The notes under the pieces: generated by a model
Databases searched by the model: none
Told to the model about the DNA's origin: nothing
What the model saw: only the letters and a program-made list of their open reading frames with translations
Shown here: positions 12,408 to 24,372 of the stretch, piece by piece
Layout of the letters: each line of letters begins with the position of its first letter
How positions within the stretch are numbered: position 1 is the first letter of the stretch
Position numbers and translations under genes: made by a program
Source of the DNA: Bugula neritina
Taxonomy: Eukaryota; Bryozoa; Gymnolaemata; Cheilostomatida; Bugulidae
Assembly: GCA_964035545.1 (NCBI GenBank)
Contig: OZ037772.1
Location: forward strand, 5,605,733-5,669,732
Length of the DNA: 64,000 bases
Direction of reading: 5' to 3'

Positions 12408-15400
12408 ATGGCATCCAAACCTCAACAAATGGTGCGATGTACTATTTGTTTATCTAAACTCAAGTTAGAGGAATGTAAGGCATTACCTTGTACTCACCCA
12501 CACTGTGACAAGTGTTTGAATGAATTTTATGGCAGGCTGAATGCTCTTAAATGTGGAATATGTCGGTAAGTTTATGTCAAAGTATTTGCTATTTGGTTTT
12601 CGCTAAGTGTGCTGTCTAGTATACATCACAGTTAATATAATATCACGAGGTGGAACGGAGCGAATTATACTATGAGCGTTGATTGATAAATTTTCTCTAA
12701 GATAAAACTAATTGATGATCTATCAACGATAAATTTATCATTTATGTTACAGACAGGTATTCAATACAACACCTGATAAGTTACCAACAGCAGACCAGAT
12801 GAAACAGATAGATAAGTCTATACTCTGTGAAGTCTGTACAAAGTCAGGAGTGAATAACACATCTGCTCTGGTGTATTGTTTAGTTTGTTCTAAACTGTAC
12901 TGTGCTAAACATGTCATTGTAAGTTAACACTATTTTTAGTGTCATCTGTGTATATATCTTTACATGTGATATTCTGAAACTAAAAGCTTGAGATTTTGGT
13001 GATACTTTGCGTAAAAAATTTAATGGTTTTGCAACAAATTGTTTGCGATATTTGATTTGCTTCATCAATTGAAACATTAATTTATTTTCATTTGTTTTTA
13101 CTCATTTGCTCACATTAATTGGTTTTGAGTCTTTACCTCCTAACATTTATCGATCAGCATGCTGTAGTTTATTATACATTAGATAAAAGTTATGATCAAG
13201 GAGACATAACTCTCAAGATTGATTTCTTACATCCATGCTTTTATTGTAATAGATACTTTAGGCATTATATGATCATGACATTAGGACCATTATAATGTAT
13301 ATTATATGCAATCTTAGATGTAATATCGTTGGTAAGCCACAAACTCTTTTGTATATATTTGTCTTAGGACCATGACAATCTGGCCGAAGAACATTCTAGA
13401 ATAAATATGACAGAGTATATAGCTCGCGCTGCTAAGTTAGAGAGGAGAATGTGTGAGACACATGCAGACGTAGAGTATACTTTGGGTTGTAAAGTCTGTC
13501 TCAAACTACTCTGTACTCAGTGTGTACCTACAGCTGGTGTATGTGATGATGGTAAGTGTCTATTCTTCTGTTTACTTGCTATATATATTACATGATTCAG
13601 GTACACAACAGCTTATACATTGCTTTGTATATATTATTTTAGGTACATCACAGCATATACTCTTGACATTGAAAGATTTAACAATGCAGCTGGTGGAAGT
13701 CACAAAGTTGAAGACAAGAGAAGACAACTTATCTGCTTATTACAAACAGATAGCTGCAAACATTGATGAGTTTCGAACTGAAACCAAAAATTTATTGGTT
13801 TTGATAAGGACACAGCGTGATGATCAGGTGATTATTACATGGTTTTTAAGTTTGATATAATTATAAATATCATATTATAGAAGCTGTGAGAGTTTGTTTA
13901 TAGTTCTCTGTATAGCCATCTGAGATAAGTTACCTTTTTGGGAAATGTAAGATGATTATACACTCAGACACTCTTCAAATTTTTCTAGCTTGTCTAACAT
14001 TTAATGTGACTGTATTTAGATAGCAGCTATTCAACAGAAGTATGACGAACTGGAGAAAGAACTGGTGGAGAAGAGAGAAAAGACTGAGAGTCAAGCAGTG
14101 AATTTCATGGTAGAGGAAGTAGGGGCTAGATATTGTGAGCTGTATAATCACAGAACAGGAATAGAGGCTAAGTTAGACCAAAGTCATGAGGTTAGCTACA
14201 GAGTATAGATGGATAGTAGATGTTATGGTGTGTGTATCTGTCACAGTTTGATGTTTTATATTTAACATCTTATATAGATCATTCAAGTAAAATAAATAGA
14301 TATAATGTAATGAAAAGAATTCTCGATACTATATAGAATACTGCATAATACTACAGCATACTGTATAACACTATATAACACTGTATAATACTATAGAACA
14401 CTGTATATAATACTATTATAGGATACTGTATAATACTATAGAACACTGTATAATACTATAGGACACTGTATAATACTATAGGACACTGTATAATACTATA
14501 GGAAACTGTATAATACTATAGGACACCGTATAATACTATAGGATACTGTATAATACTATAGGACACTGTATAATACTATAGGAAACTGTATAATACTATA
14601 GGACACTGTATGATCTATGTAGGGCACAGCAGATGATATTTAGTGTAAAGTTTGCCCATTCGTTTGTAAAGGCTTCTTGTTCTAAATTGTGCTTTTCACT
14701 CTCGATATTGCAATTTTTTGCCTTGCAACGCATGTTAATACAATGCTGCTTTTTAGATGGTTTTGTTGGTTTCAAATACAACACTGTTGTTGATCTCATT
14801 GTTCATACTCAAAACTGGCGTTCTCTATAATAGCATACAACTTCCAAACACCTGCTACACAGTGTCACATTGTGTGTATATGTAATATTGTTAGGTTGAC
14901 ATCATCGAGTCATATCGTGGCATGAAGAAGGAGATTGATAGACTGTTGACAGAAAAGATTCCTAAGTTGGCACATTTTGATCTTGTAACATCTGTGGAGG
15001 TCAAAGGTCAGTTTTATAGATGTTGAAGGCCAGTTTTATGTTATCAATATGCAAAACTATTTAAAACAAGATATTGAATGACTCAAAAACCCTATTTTTT
15101 TTCAGGAAGTTATTTATCTAGCCGCATTTAGGTGACATAATCAAGTAAGTATATTTTGACTTTTGAATTTGAAGTATATTTGTATGTAAGCTTTACCTAT
15201 TATTGCCACACTACACCCCTACAATATCCTATTAAACCAAGTTATAAAGTAAATAATGGTAGTGGGAACCTTTAGTGTGTATTTTACACTGAGATAGAAA
15301 GTGGCCTACATCTCTCCCAATTTCTGTATACTTCTTTCAACTACATTATAGATTTACACACTTGTGCAATAGTTGTGCTTAATTTTGGAGAATTATACTA

Positions 15401-16575
15401 GTACAAGTTAATAGCACTGATGTTTTTTGTATAGTGATACACAAAGATATACATGTATGTGTACTTATCTGCTAGCTTTTCTGATGTATCAGCAGTCTTA
15501 TATTATATTACCTTGTCATGCATGTCAATATTTTATCACAGAGGAGCAAAGAAATACAGAGATTGAGCTGACCAATGAAAGGACAGCAAGTATAACTCCT
15601 GAACAAGGACTAGTTCTCTCACCTCCACCACCCAAGTCAGTAGAACTGATAAGCACTGGTAAAGTTTCTCCATACTGCTATTCTGTTTACACCTATAAAG
15701 GTATCACATATGCTGGGTGTGATGGAGGTGTAGACAAGATAGATGAGAACAACAAAGTTACTGAATCATTCATCTCTATTAAGGGTAACGATGTGTTGAG
15801 TATCTCAGTACATAATGATAGGATATATACTCTGTCTACTGGCTCTACTGTAAGAGTTCATAACCTTGAAGGGAGGTTCATTACCAGCTGGACTTATGTA
15901 GATGATAAATCAAAGTGGCTAAATCAGCTTGCCATCATAAACAATCAGATAGCTATTCCTGACAGGCTGAATAAAACTCTAGTACTCTACTCTCTGAATG
16001 GGGAGGTAGTAAACACCTTACCCTGTCCTCTACCTACATATTCTAATGTAAACACTTTTTCCTGTTCTCTACTCACTGATACTTCTGTACATCTGTCTGC
16101 GGCAGATAATAACTCAGTGATTATATCTCAACTTTACTCATCTCTAGTATACAAAGTAGACACCTTATCAGGTGACATCATCTGGCAGTGTAAGGATGTG
16201 GCTACACCTCGTGGAGTGACCTGCTATAGAGATGAGTTTGTACTTGTGGCTGATTATACTGAACCTACCTCACTCTGTGTGCTATCCTTACATACAGGTT
16301 GGTTACTGTGTAAAATACACATAATTGATGTATATGCATTGTAATTTGATGAAATGAGATCATACATATTTATTGCTGCAAATAAACTGCACTATCTTTA
16401 TATTATCTTTGATTCTTAAAAAAAAAACACTGTGTTTTTTCTCTTCACAGGCAAGTTACTAACCAGGATATCCACTGAAAAGAGTTACATATCTGGTCTC
16501 CACATTACTGGCTCTACTCTAGTAGTTCCAGTTTTGTCTTCTAAGGGACACGTTAAGTTCTATCAGCTGAAGTGA
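12408..16575 (+). CDS. TRIM-like RING/B-box/coiled-coil/beta-propeller protein, copy A
   Basis: Eight coding exons: 12408-12565, 12753-12918, 13368-13551, 13643-13827, 14020-14190, 14895-15006, 15542-16297, 16451-16575. They total 1857 bases (618 residues) with an uninterrupted frame. RING C3HC4 ligands are C11, C14, C28, H30, C33, C36, C49 and C52. A first B-box-like finger uses C78, C81, C95, C98, C103 and H106. A second runs from C137/H140 through C149, C152, C157 and C160 to H174. Residues about 175-320 look like a coiled coil. About 290 C-terminal residues form WD/NHL-like beta-propeller repeats (SISVHNDRIYTLS, QLAIINNQIAIPD, VTCYRDEFVLVAD). This order matches TRIM E3 ubiquitin ligases of the TRIM2/3/71 type, though the propeller motifs are not canonical NHL. 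A 39-base tandem duplication adds 13 residues to one blade. A 3' splice site just before the ATG implies a 5' UTR exon. Confidence 0.85.
14330..14612 (+). repeat. 20-bp minisatellite in intron 5 of copy A
   Basis: Around a dozen units of actgtataatactataggac, with variants ending ggaaa or ggata. Arrays lie at the same intron position in B, C and D. Confidence 0.9.
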
Positions 16576-16601
16576 AGTGAGCTGATAGACTGGGATACTC
16601 T

Positions 16602-16607
16602 AATAAA
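16602..16607 (+). terminator. Poly(A) signal of TRIM-like copy A
   Basis: AATAAA 26 bases after the stop codon, followed by a GT-rich stretch (gttagtaaatgttgtgag). The same arrangement is kept in copies B (26693), C (39259) and D (52752). Confidence 0.75.
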
Positions 16608-16609
16608 GG

Positions 16610-17926
16610 TTAGTAAATGTTGTGAGAGGTACTGAGTGCCTTTCTAATTCATCTTGCTAATACTGCTTTGTATTGAATAGTTTTACATTGCATCTTGTTG
16701 TATAATATTGTGTGTTGCATTGCATTTTTTTGCATAGAAATATCATGAATTTTTATAGTATTATAATAATATTGTTGGTTAACTATAATATAGTAGTGTG
16801 CACATTATTACCAGTTATCTCCCCTGATTAGTCATCAATCAATAGTTAAATTATAAAGCAACTGTTTACAATGCATACGATGTATACTAATGTCTCATAG
16901 TACTATATTATTATAACATATCAGATATATACTAGACATATCTGCTATGCTTTGTAGAAAACATCATGTTGAGTCATACATAAGGAGTTACCTTCCCAGT
17001 ACATCTCTGCTTTAATTAGTCAACTAAGTCAGTTTACTTCACTATAGACGCCTGCATGTTTAACTTCCTACTTTACAGTGGACTACTATAGACAGGCTAT
17101 AACCACTAAGTTTTACAAGCACTATTTTTAATTCATTATTATCACTCAAGTTCTTGTACTGGTGTATTTTATAACGGAATATCCAATCTATTGTGCGTTA
17201 TATCAATTATACACAATCTATTTCTATAATTAATCTGTAAACTTTATAGGCTATAAAATTTTTCATTGGTGGTGGTTCGATATATATTATTTACTTTAAA
17301 TTTGCAAAATTTTCTTTAAATTTCCTATTATTTTTTATCCTGACTATAAACTTTTGTTATTTGCAATTATCAAGCCAAATTAATTGTGTCTTTGTTTGCT
17401 GCCTTAGAAATTACTAATGCATCAGATTTTGTTACTATAATACGAACAAATTGTTTTGTTTATAGATTGAGATATGACATGCTGTGAAGCTGTTTTCAGT
17501 TATTATATGGAGTTATGTAACCAAACAGTAACAAAAAATAGCACATTATATTCCCTTACAATATGCAGTGCCTTTGATAAAAATAAAATTGCCTTTTATT
17601 TAGCAATTGATTCCTGGTCTAATAAAGAGAAATCCAAAATTTTATCCAGTTTTCATTGAATACTCTGCAATTATTTTATTTTCACTTTTTAGAAAATATC
17701 ACACATCTATTGGACATGCTACAAATAGGAATTGGTCAGTAGTTCATAAACAATCAATTTTCATTTAATATAAACTGTTTTAGTACTCTGCAAAAACTCT
17801 ATTTTATATAATTATGCGGAAACTATCTTAATACGAAAGAAAAGCTTCTTTCCTAGAGATTAAAGCCACTAATAATTTGAGTGCAGCTTAATCTCGCCCT
17901 ATACTTTCTTCAGCTTATTATGCAGT
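16610..17926. other. 3' flank of copy A; no gene seen
   Basis: Aligns with the flank of copy D (52760-54060) more closely than with those of B and C. Landmarks shared by all flanks are cagttatctcccctgatta and cttcctactttacagtgg. Short open frames here are not preserved between paralogues. Confidence 0.6.
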
Positions 17927-18344
17927 TGTAATGGGTTTTAGTGTTGCAATTAGTTAACCTATAAGTATATCGAAGGGGTCGACTCTATGTCATGCTATTG
18001 TGGAGGCCGACAGCATCTTGCCCAGCCGACAGCATCTTATAGTCGACAGTGGCACCACTAATGCTATAGCCAATCAGGAGTGACTACTAATTAGTACTAG
18101 GTGGAGCTATCTACGTATAGTGAAAGTAAGCTAGGCAGCTAGCCGGGCAGAGCAGTTTAAGGGACTTGTTACTGAGTAGTAGTGTATAGATTGCTCTGCA
18201 TTATGTAATCGTGTAAATTAGTGTAGTAGTTTCATTTGCTGTATCTTTTATAAATAATAAATTCTGTATAATCGTGATCAACCTGGTGAAGTAGCTTTGA
18301 ATAAGTAGACCCACATGATATAGTGAATTGAGAAATTCACTACA
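17927..18344. mobile_element. Solo LTR 1 (418 bp)
   Basis: Starts TGTAATG and ends CACTACA, near-inverted ends of the TG...CA type. It is flanked by the 4-bp direct repeat CAGT (17923-17926 and 18345-18348). The equivalent flanks after other TRIM-like copies have a single uninterrupted gcagtgta or gcacta, showing the empty site. Inside are a TATAAATAATAAA stretch suitable as TATA/poly(A) signal and AACCTGGTG about 70 bases from the end. No internal coding region remains, as expected after LTR-LTR recombination. Confidence 0.75.
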
Positions 18345-18348
18345 CAGT

Positions 18349-19450
18349 GTACAATTAAATGAAATTATAAGCTGGAATTAAAGCTTTCACTAAAAAGCTC
18401 TCGCTACAAAAAATATGGCAGCTGATATTTGTACAAACTTGAACTACCAGCCTTCATTTGGTGAAAAAGCAAAACGACTTTTATTTACCAAGTATTGGAA
18501 TACAGAGAGTATTTTTTTCAGTAAGTTATCTTTATATAGAATTTAAATGTTATATAATAAAAGCAGATATGAAGCCAAAACAGTGCCTTTTTGCACAAGA
18601 AACTAAGTTTCAAGTAAAGTTTTGTCAACCATCACATTCTGTTCACCAAAACTCTTTAAACATTTCTACAAACTCAAACTGATTTCCATGCAGCAGCTGC
18701 AACAATCAAACTGACACGTTATATTATATATCGGACCATATAATATAAGATTTAATGCTTTAGTATAACCTTTTGTGTGCCTCTTGTAACATTCCATCTC
18801 TACTATAGTAAACATTGTACAAAGCATAATATAGTTACTATTAATTAGAGTTGTGTATACTGTGGGGAGTTATCTTATAATAGTGTAGGTCAGAGCTGTT
18901 CAAGCAGTGAGAAGGAAGTATATATAATCTGAGTATAATTATAGAAATATTAGAAGACATGTTCTGTCTAATTTGTAGTCAACACTGTTACATGCTACCT
19001 CTGCTACAATATTCATGTATTTTAACTCAACATATACAAACAACACTTCATGGAGCTGGTCACATGTTAGTTATACTAAACTAAACTAGATACAATAAAA
19101 ATACATGGATGAGCTTTACTAGCAAGTCATTTTATTTGGAATCCTGAAGCCCCTGTAGCGTAATTGGTTATCGAGCCTGCTTGCAAGTCCTGTACAGGCA
19201 ATTAATTTACAAGTCACTCTCTTTTTCATTGGTGGAAAAAATCAATATCTCTCAATAGTAAGCAAACAATGAATTTCTATGTATACAACAAATTCTATGA
19301 TAGCTATGAATAAACTTATAGAATAGATCCACTATTCTGATTGGACATACAAAAAAGAAGTTAATAACTCCGCCTTAATTGGAAATTCCAGTTTCCTACA
19401 ATTAGTCATAAGTTGTTCATGGAGATGCAGTTTCACTTAAGACTGGATTG
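18349..19450. repeat. 3' flanking block after copy A (copy 2 of 5)
   Basis: Continues the block interrupted by the solo LTR. It includes the gatatttgtacaaacttg module near 18425 and ends in the stretch cgccttaattgg. No gene is supported: a 74-codon frame at 18458 is broken or shifted in the sister blocks. Confidence 0.65.
19149..19202 (+). repeat. Degenerate tRNA-like sequence 3
   Basis: Opens with GCCCCTGTAGCGTAATTGG, an A-box-like start, then GCTTGCAAG, but lacks a clear B-box half. Probably a truncated member of the same tRNA-like family. Confidence 0.35.
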
Positions 19451-19918
19451 TTGCAGCTTTCAGAGGAGTGTGTGGAAACAGCACGTACTTCATTGATCAT
19501 AAGATACAGGTAATTAGTCTAACAAGTTTATTAGTTCAACTTGCCACTTTTCAGCTGGTAATTATTTACATTGCTAGTTTATTTAGAAGAAAATACATTT
19601 ATTCTATTTCAAGTATTATTATTAATGTAGTTGAAAAGCAAAACAATTTTAGTATTTATACGTTTTATCATATGTTTCAGCTGCTTTAAGCACTCTGGGT
19701 GACTTGTAGCACCTGTTAGGGGTATTCATATGTGTAGTGTTTTTATATAACCTTGTAAGTACTGTAATTACAGTAAAGAAGTTTCCACTATATAGTATAT
19801 GTTATACAATATAATGTGCATTGGATACAATACTTCTTATATTTATGCTATTTAATAAAAAAACACATACCTATTACACTTGTGGAAGGCTAAAAGCTCT
19901 TAAATGTGGAATATGTCG

Positions 19919-22438
19919 GTAAGTGAATAATATTATAACATAATAGTATAAAATGTTACATGCATAATGTCATATATTTCATAATATGTTTATCAATAAT
20001 TTCATGGTTCATGCTATGTACAGTAGATATCCCAATTATTTCTATAATATTAACAAGTAGAATAAGCCGATATTGGCATATTTGTCTTATAAGATGTTTT
20101 ATAAGAATTTATTTTGTATTATAAGAATTTTTTTATATGCAGTATAGATAATACAACCAGGTGCTTAATTTTATGTAGATACAGTATTGTAAAAATTTGT
20201 TTTTATTGTGACTACAATTGTAGTTGAGGTCTTTAGAGTAGCGTTCCAGTGATTTTAGTGCCTAATACTGAAAACTACTTCAATAATCAACATGTCTAAT
20301 AAAGTTTTGATATTTTACTTATGCTAAGGTTAAGGTCATGACCGGCACTATAAAGCTGGTCTTAGTTTATATTTTATTTTAGGGTTTTTGTAAGTTGAAT
20401 CATTCACAATGTAATAAAGTCATCATTAAGTAGATTAGGTTTGAAAGTGAATTCATGGTTCGAATGCCGTTGTAGTCTTTTGGAAGTTTTTCAACACCTG
20501 CCACCTTGTTAGATTTAGATTTAGATTGTGAGTAGTAGACAAATGTATTGGTATGAAGAATGTTAAACAAAACATGCTTTGTTTCCTTATGCTTTTGAAA
20601 ACTAGTTAAACTTTTCTAGTTTTCTGAAGTGGTGATAGTATAAGACACAAGACGCACAAAGAAACGGCACCCAATAGATCTGTTGTTACATACAATATAA
20701 CTGTTTTATTTCATTATGCTATTCCTTTAATTTTTGGTTGCATAACCAAACCCTACAACCCAGTAGCTATGGTTTGAGTCAAATATACTTTATCAGAGCA
20801 GAATCCAAATAATAAATGTTTGCACTGCCACATGATTTATTATATGTGGTCTTTTATGTAATATAATATATCTTATAATCTGGTGGTGCTGTAAATAGGT
20901 TTCAAACCGTAAATTTGTCTTATTGTGACATTATAGTAGGAGTTGTGTGACAATATGGCAGCTTTTATATGAGTTGTATAATACATCCTATACAGAGACA
21001 TATAGTTTGCTTTACTGTGAAGTAAACAGGGATATTGTATGACACTATGACATGGTACTATAACCAAAGTGTAGGAAAACAGATACAGATAGTTGTGTAT
21101 CATAAATGATTTACAAAAAGAAGAGGGAACACAGTTATTTGGTTGACTGAATGTTGACAGCAAGCTTTGTTACTAAACCCCTAGAGTCAAAGTATTAGAA
21201 TGTATTCAGGTTATCAATGGCTACGTTTAAATCAAAAGCTAGTCAGTTCAGGTTCTCCAGTGTAATATATTAGAGATCATTGGTGCATAACAATGAGATG
21301 TAATGCCTTACTAAACATACTTTGTTATTGAACAACCTGAATGCTATTTAGAAATAGCTTAGCTTTTCTAGTTATAGAAAGTTGTGACCATAGAGAAGAA
21401 CAACAATAATAAACACTGAGATTTTCACACATTTGTTCTACTGTTATTTGTTCAATGAAGATCTTTTATTTTTTACTTTATTATTTTTGTGAATAACTTG
21501 TACAATAAAGCCTTGGTTCTTTATTGTGTATAGAGTCGAATAGATTTTATCAGAATAATTTGTCACAATAATAAATATTATGCAAAGCAAGACTGAGTGC
21601 TAAATGTGTTTAATCAAAGCACTCCGAACCAATTCCATTTTACCATAACATGGTTAATGCAAGTTTACATCATCCATTGAATATCACAGCACCAATATTA
21701 CTAAAAGTTGCATGTCATTAGATATGTTGAGATGTGTAAAATAGGAGCTAGTATAAATATATTTTCAAAAGACTTTGAGAAATGTTTGTTCCATCTTCAG
21801 ATATACATAGTTGTTCTACAGTAGCTTATAGATGGAAACATTGTTCTCCCTATACATAATCAAAAGTGATACTGTTGACATGGAAAGAGCTAGCATTACA
21901 ATATTCTCTTCTTGAAGAATTTATAATGGCACATTGTTTATGTCATAATATATTGAAATATTCAATTATATCTCAGTTTTACTCTACAGAATATTTGAAC
22001 GCTTTTATAAGACGCAAGCAAGTTAGTTCTAGAAACAGCTTTGAATTAAATTGAAATTTCTGATTGCTTGTTGATAAAACTTATTATAACAGGTTATAGG
22101 CTCGTGGCATTTTAGAATTGAATGATTTTTGAATATTAATTGTATGATTTCATTGCATGCTATTTTTAGCTGCTATAGCTGCTAAAAATATTATGCAACA
22201 CACAGGAGCAACCATGGTCTAGATTTTAGTGTTGCCCTAGTCACGTTTAGAGGGTCTTACATGGGTCTAATTAAAAGAAAACTGCATGTAAACACAAGGG
22301 CAGGTATTTTAAGAAAAGCAGGATTTTAATTCAGCAATAATAAAACTAGCAACAGGTGGTATTTAACTATACCTTGTTGTATCATAACAAAACTTATACA
22401 GCAGATAATGTTGCATGTATTCACCATTTATATTATAG
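19919..22438. other. Long intron-like stretch after the RING remnant of copy B
   Basis: About 2.5 kb, against 187-360 bases for the same intron in copies A, C, D and E. The first 100 bases resemble the start of intron 1 in copies C and D. The rest matches nothing else in the window and carries no supported gene. It was probably brought in with the deletion that removed the RING. Confidence 0.5.
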
Positions 22439-24107
22439 ACAAGTGTTCAATACAACACCTGATAAGTTACCAACAGCAGACCAGATGAAACAGATAGATA
22501 AGTCTATACTCTGTGAAGTCTGTACAAAGTCAGGAGTGAATAACACACCTGCTCTGATGTATTGTTTAGTTTGTTCTAAACTATACTGTGCTAAACATGT
22601 CATTGTAAGTTAGCACTCTTTAATTTCTTTTTGCATGTTTCCCTTATGTGTTGTAAAACTGGATAGCCGTAGCAACTGGCTATGTTTCAAAATATTATTA
22701 ATCCAAAACCTCTGGGTTTTTGTTATGTTTTACTGACAAACAATTTGCTGGTTTCACAAAAAAAACTCTGCAATATTTGATAAGATAACTTTTTAGTTTG
22801 GTAAATGAAATTATTCATTCGTTTTCATTCATATGTTCACATGAATTAAAATTTTGGAATGTATTGATCAGCAAATATCATAATGTGAGTTGTTATACGT
22901 TGGATAAAGTCATGATCAAGTGTACATACAACTATCAAGACTAACTAATTATAACATTTGTGGCACTATAACATACTATATGCTGTGTAATATGGCTTTA
23001 TATATTTTTTGAACGAGTTGTGCAATTTTGGATGTATATTTTCTACATTATAGCATAATGACATAGCCATTAAAATACATATACATGCTTTTTTATATAT
23101 AATGTCATCAATTATAAATTAAGTACTACTCTATAATATAACTTTGTTGTAGGATCATGACGTTGTGTCTGAAGAACACTCTAGAATTGATATGACAGAG
23201 TATAAAGCTCGTGCTGCTAAGTTAGAGAAGAGAATGTGTGAGACACATGCAGACGTAGAGTATTCTTTGGGTTGTAAAGTCTGTCTCAAACTACTCTGTA
23301 CTCAGTGTGTACCTACAGCTGGTGTATGTAACGATGGTAAGTGTCTATTCTTCTGTTTACTTGCTATATATATTACATGATTCAGGTACACAACAGCTTA
23401 TACATTACTTTGTTATACTTCAGGTACATCACAGCATACACTCTTGACATTGAAAGATTTAACAATGCAGCTGGTGGAAATCACAAAGTTAAAGACAAGA
23501 GAAGACAACTTGTCTGGTTATTACAAACAGATAGCTGCAAGCATTGGTGGGTTTAGAACTGAAACCAAAAATCTATTGGTTTTGATAAGGACACAGCGTG
23601 ATGATCAGGTGATTATTACATGGTTTTTAAGTTTGATATAATTATAAAGATCATATTATAGAAGCTATGAGAGTTTGTTTATAGTTCTCTGTATAAACAT
23701 CTGAGATAAGTTACTTTTTTGGGAAATGTAAGATGATTATACACTCAGACACTCTTCAAATTTTTCTAGCTTGTCTAACATTTAATGTGACTGTATTTAG
23801 ATAGCAGCTATTCAACAGAAGTATATGACGAACTGGAGATAGAACTGGTGGAGAAGAGAGAAAAGACTGAGAGTCAAGCAGTGAATTTCATGGTAGAGGA
23901 AGTGGGGGTTAGATACCGTGAGCTGTATAATCACAGAGAAGGAATCGAGGCTAAGTTAGACCAAAGTCATGAGGTTAGCTACAGAGTATAGATGAATAGT
24001 AGATGTTATGGTGTGTGTATCTGTGGCAGTTTGATATTTTATATTTAACATCTTATATAGATCATTCAAGTAATATAAATAGATATAATGTAATGAAAAG
24101 AATTCTC

Positions 24108-24372
24108 GATACTATATGGAATACTGCCTAATACTACAGCATACTGTATAACACTAAATAACACTGTATAATACTATAGGACACTGTATATAATACTATA
24201 GGATACTGTATAATACTATAGGACACTGTATAATACTATAGAGTACTGTATAATACTATAGGACACTGTATAATACTATAGGATACTGTATAATACTATA
24301 GGACACTGTATAATACTATAGGACACTGTATAATACTATAGGAAACTGTATAATACTATAGGACACTGTATG
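24108..24372 (+). repeat. 20-bp minisatellite in intron 5 of copy B
   Basis: Same unit and position as in copy A (actataggacactgtataat), with a different unit order. It supports a common origin of the A and B introns. Confidence 0.85.

Noticed and set aside
14330-14612. 20-bp units considered as a spacer array
   Set aside because: Units are contiguous with no unique spacers; it is an intronic minisatellite in a eukaryotic gene.
20873-21163. 96-codon minus-strand frame in the copy B intron
   Set aside because: No paralogue, no recognisable domain, no upstream signals; expected by chance in this length of sequence.
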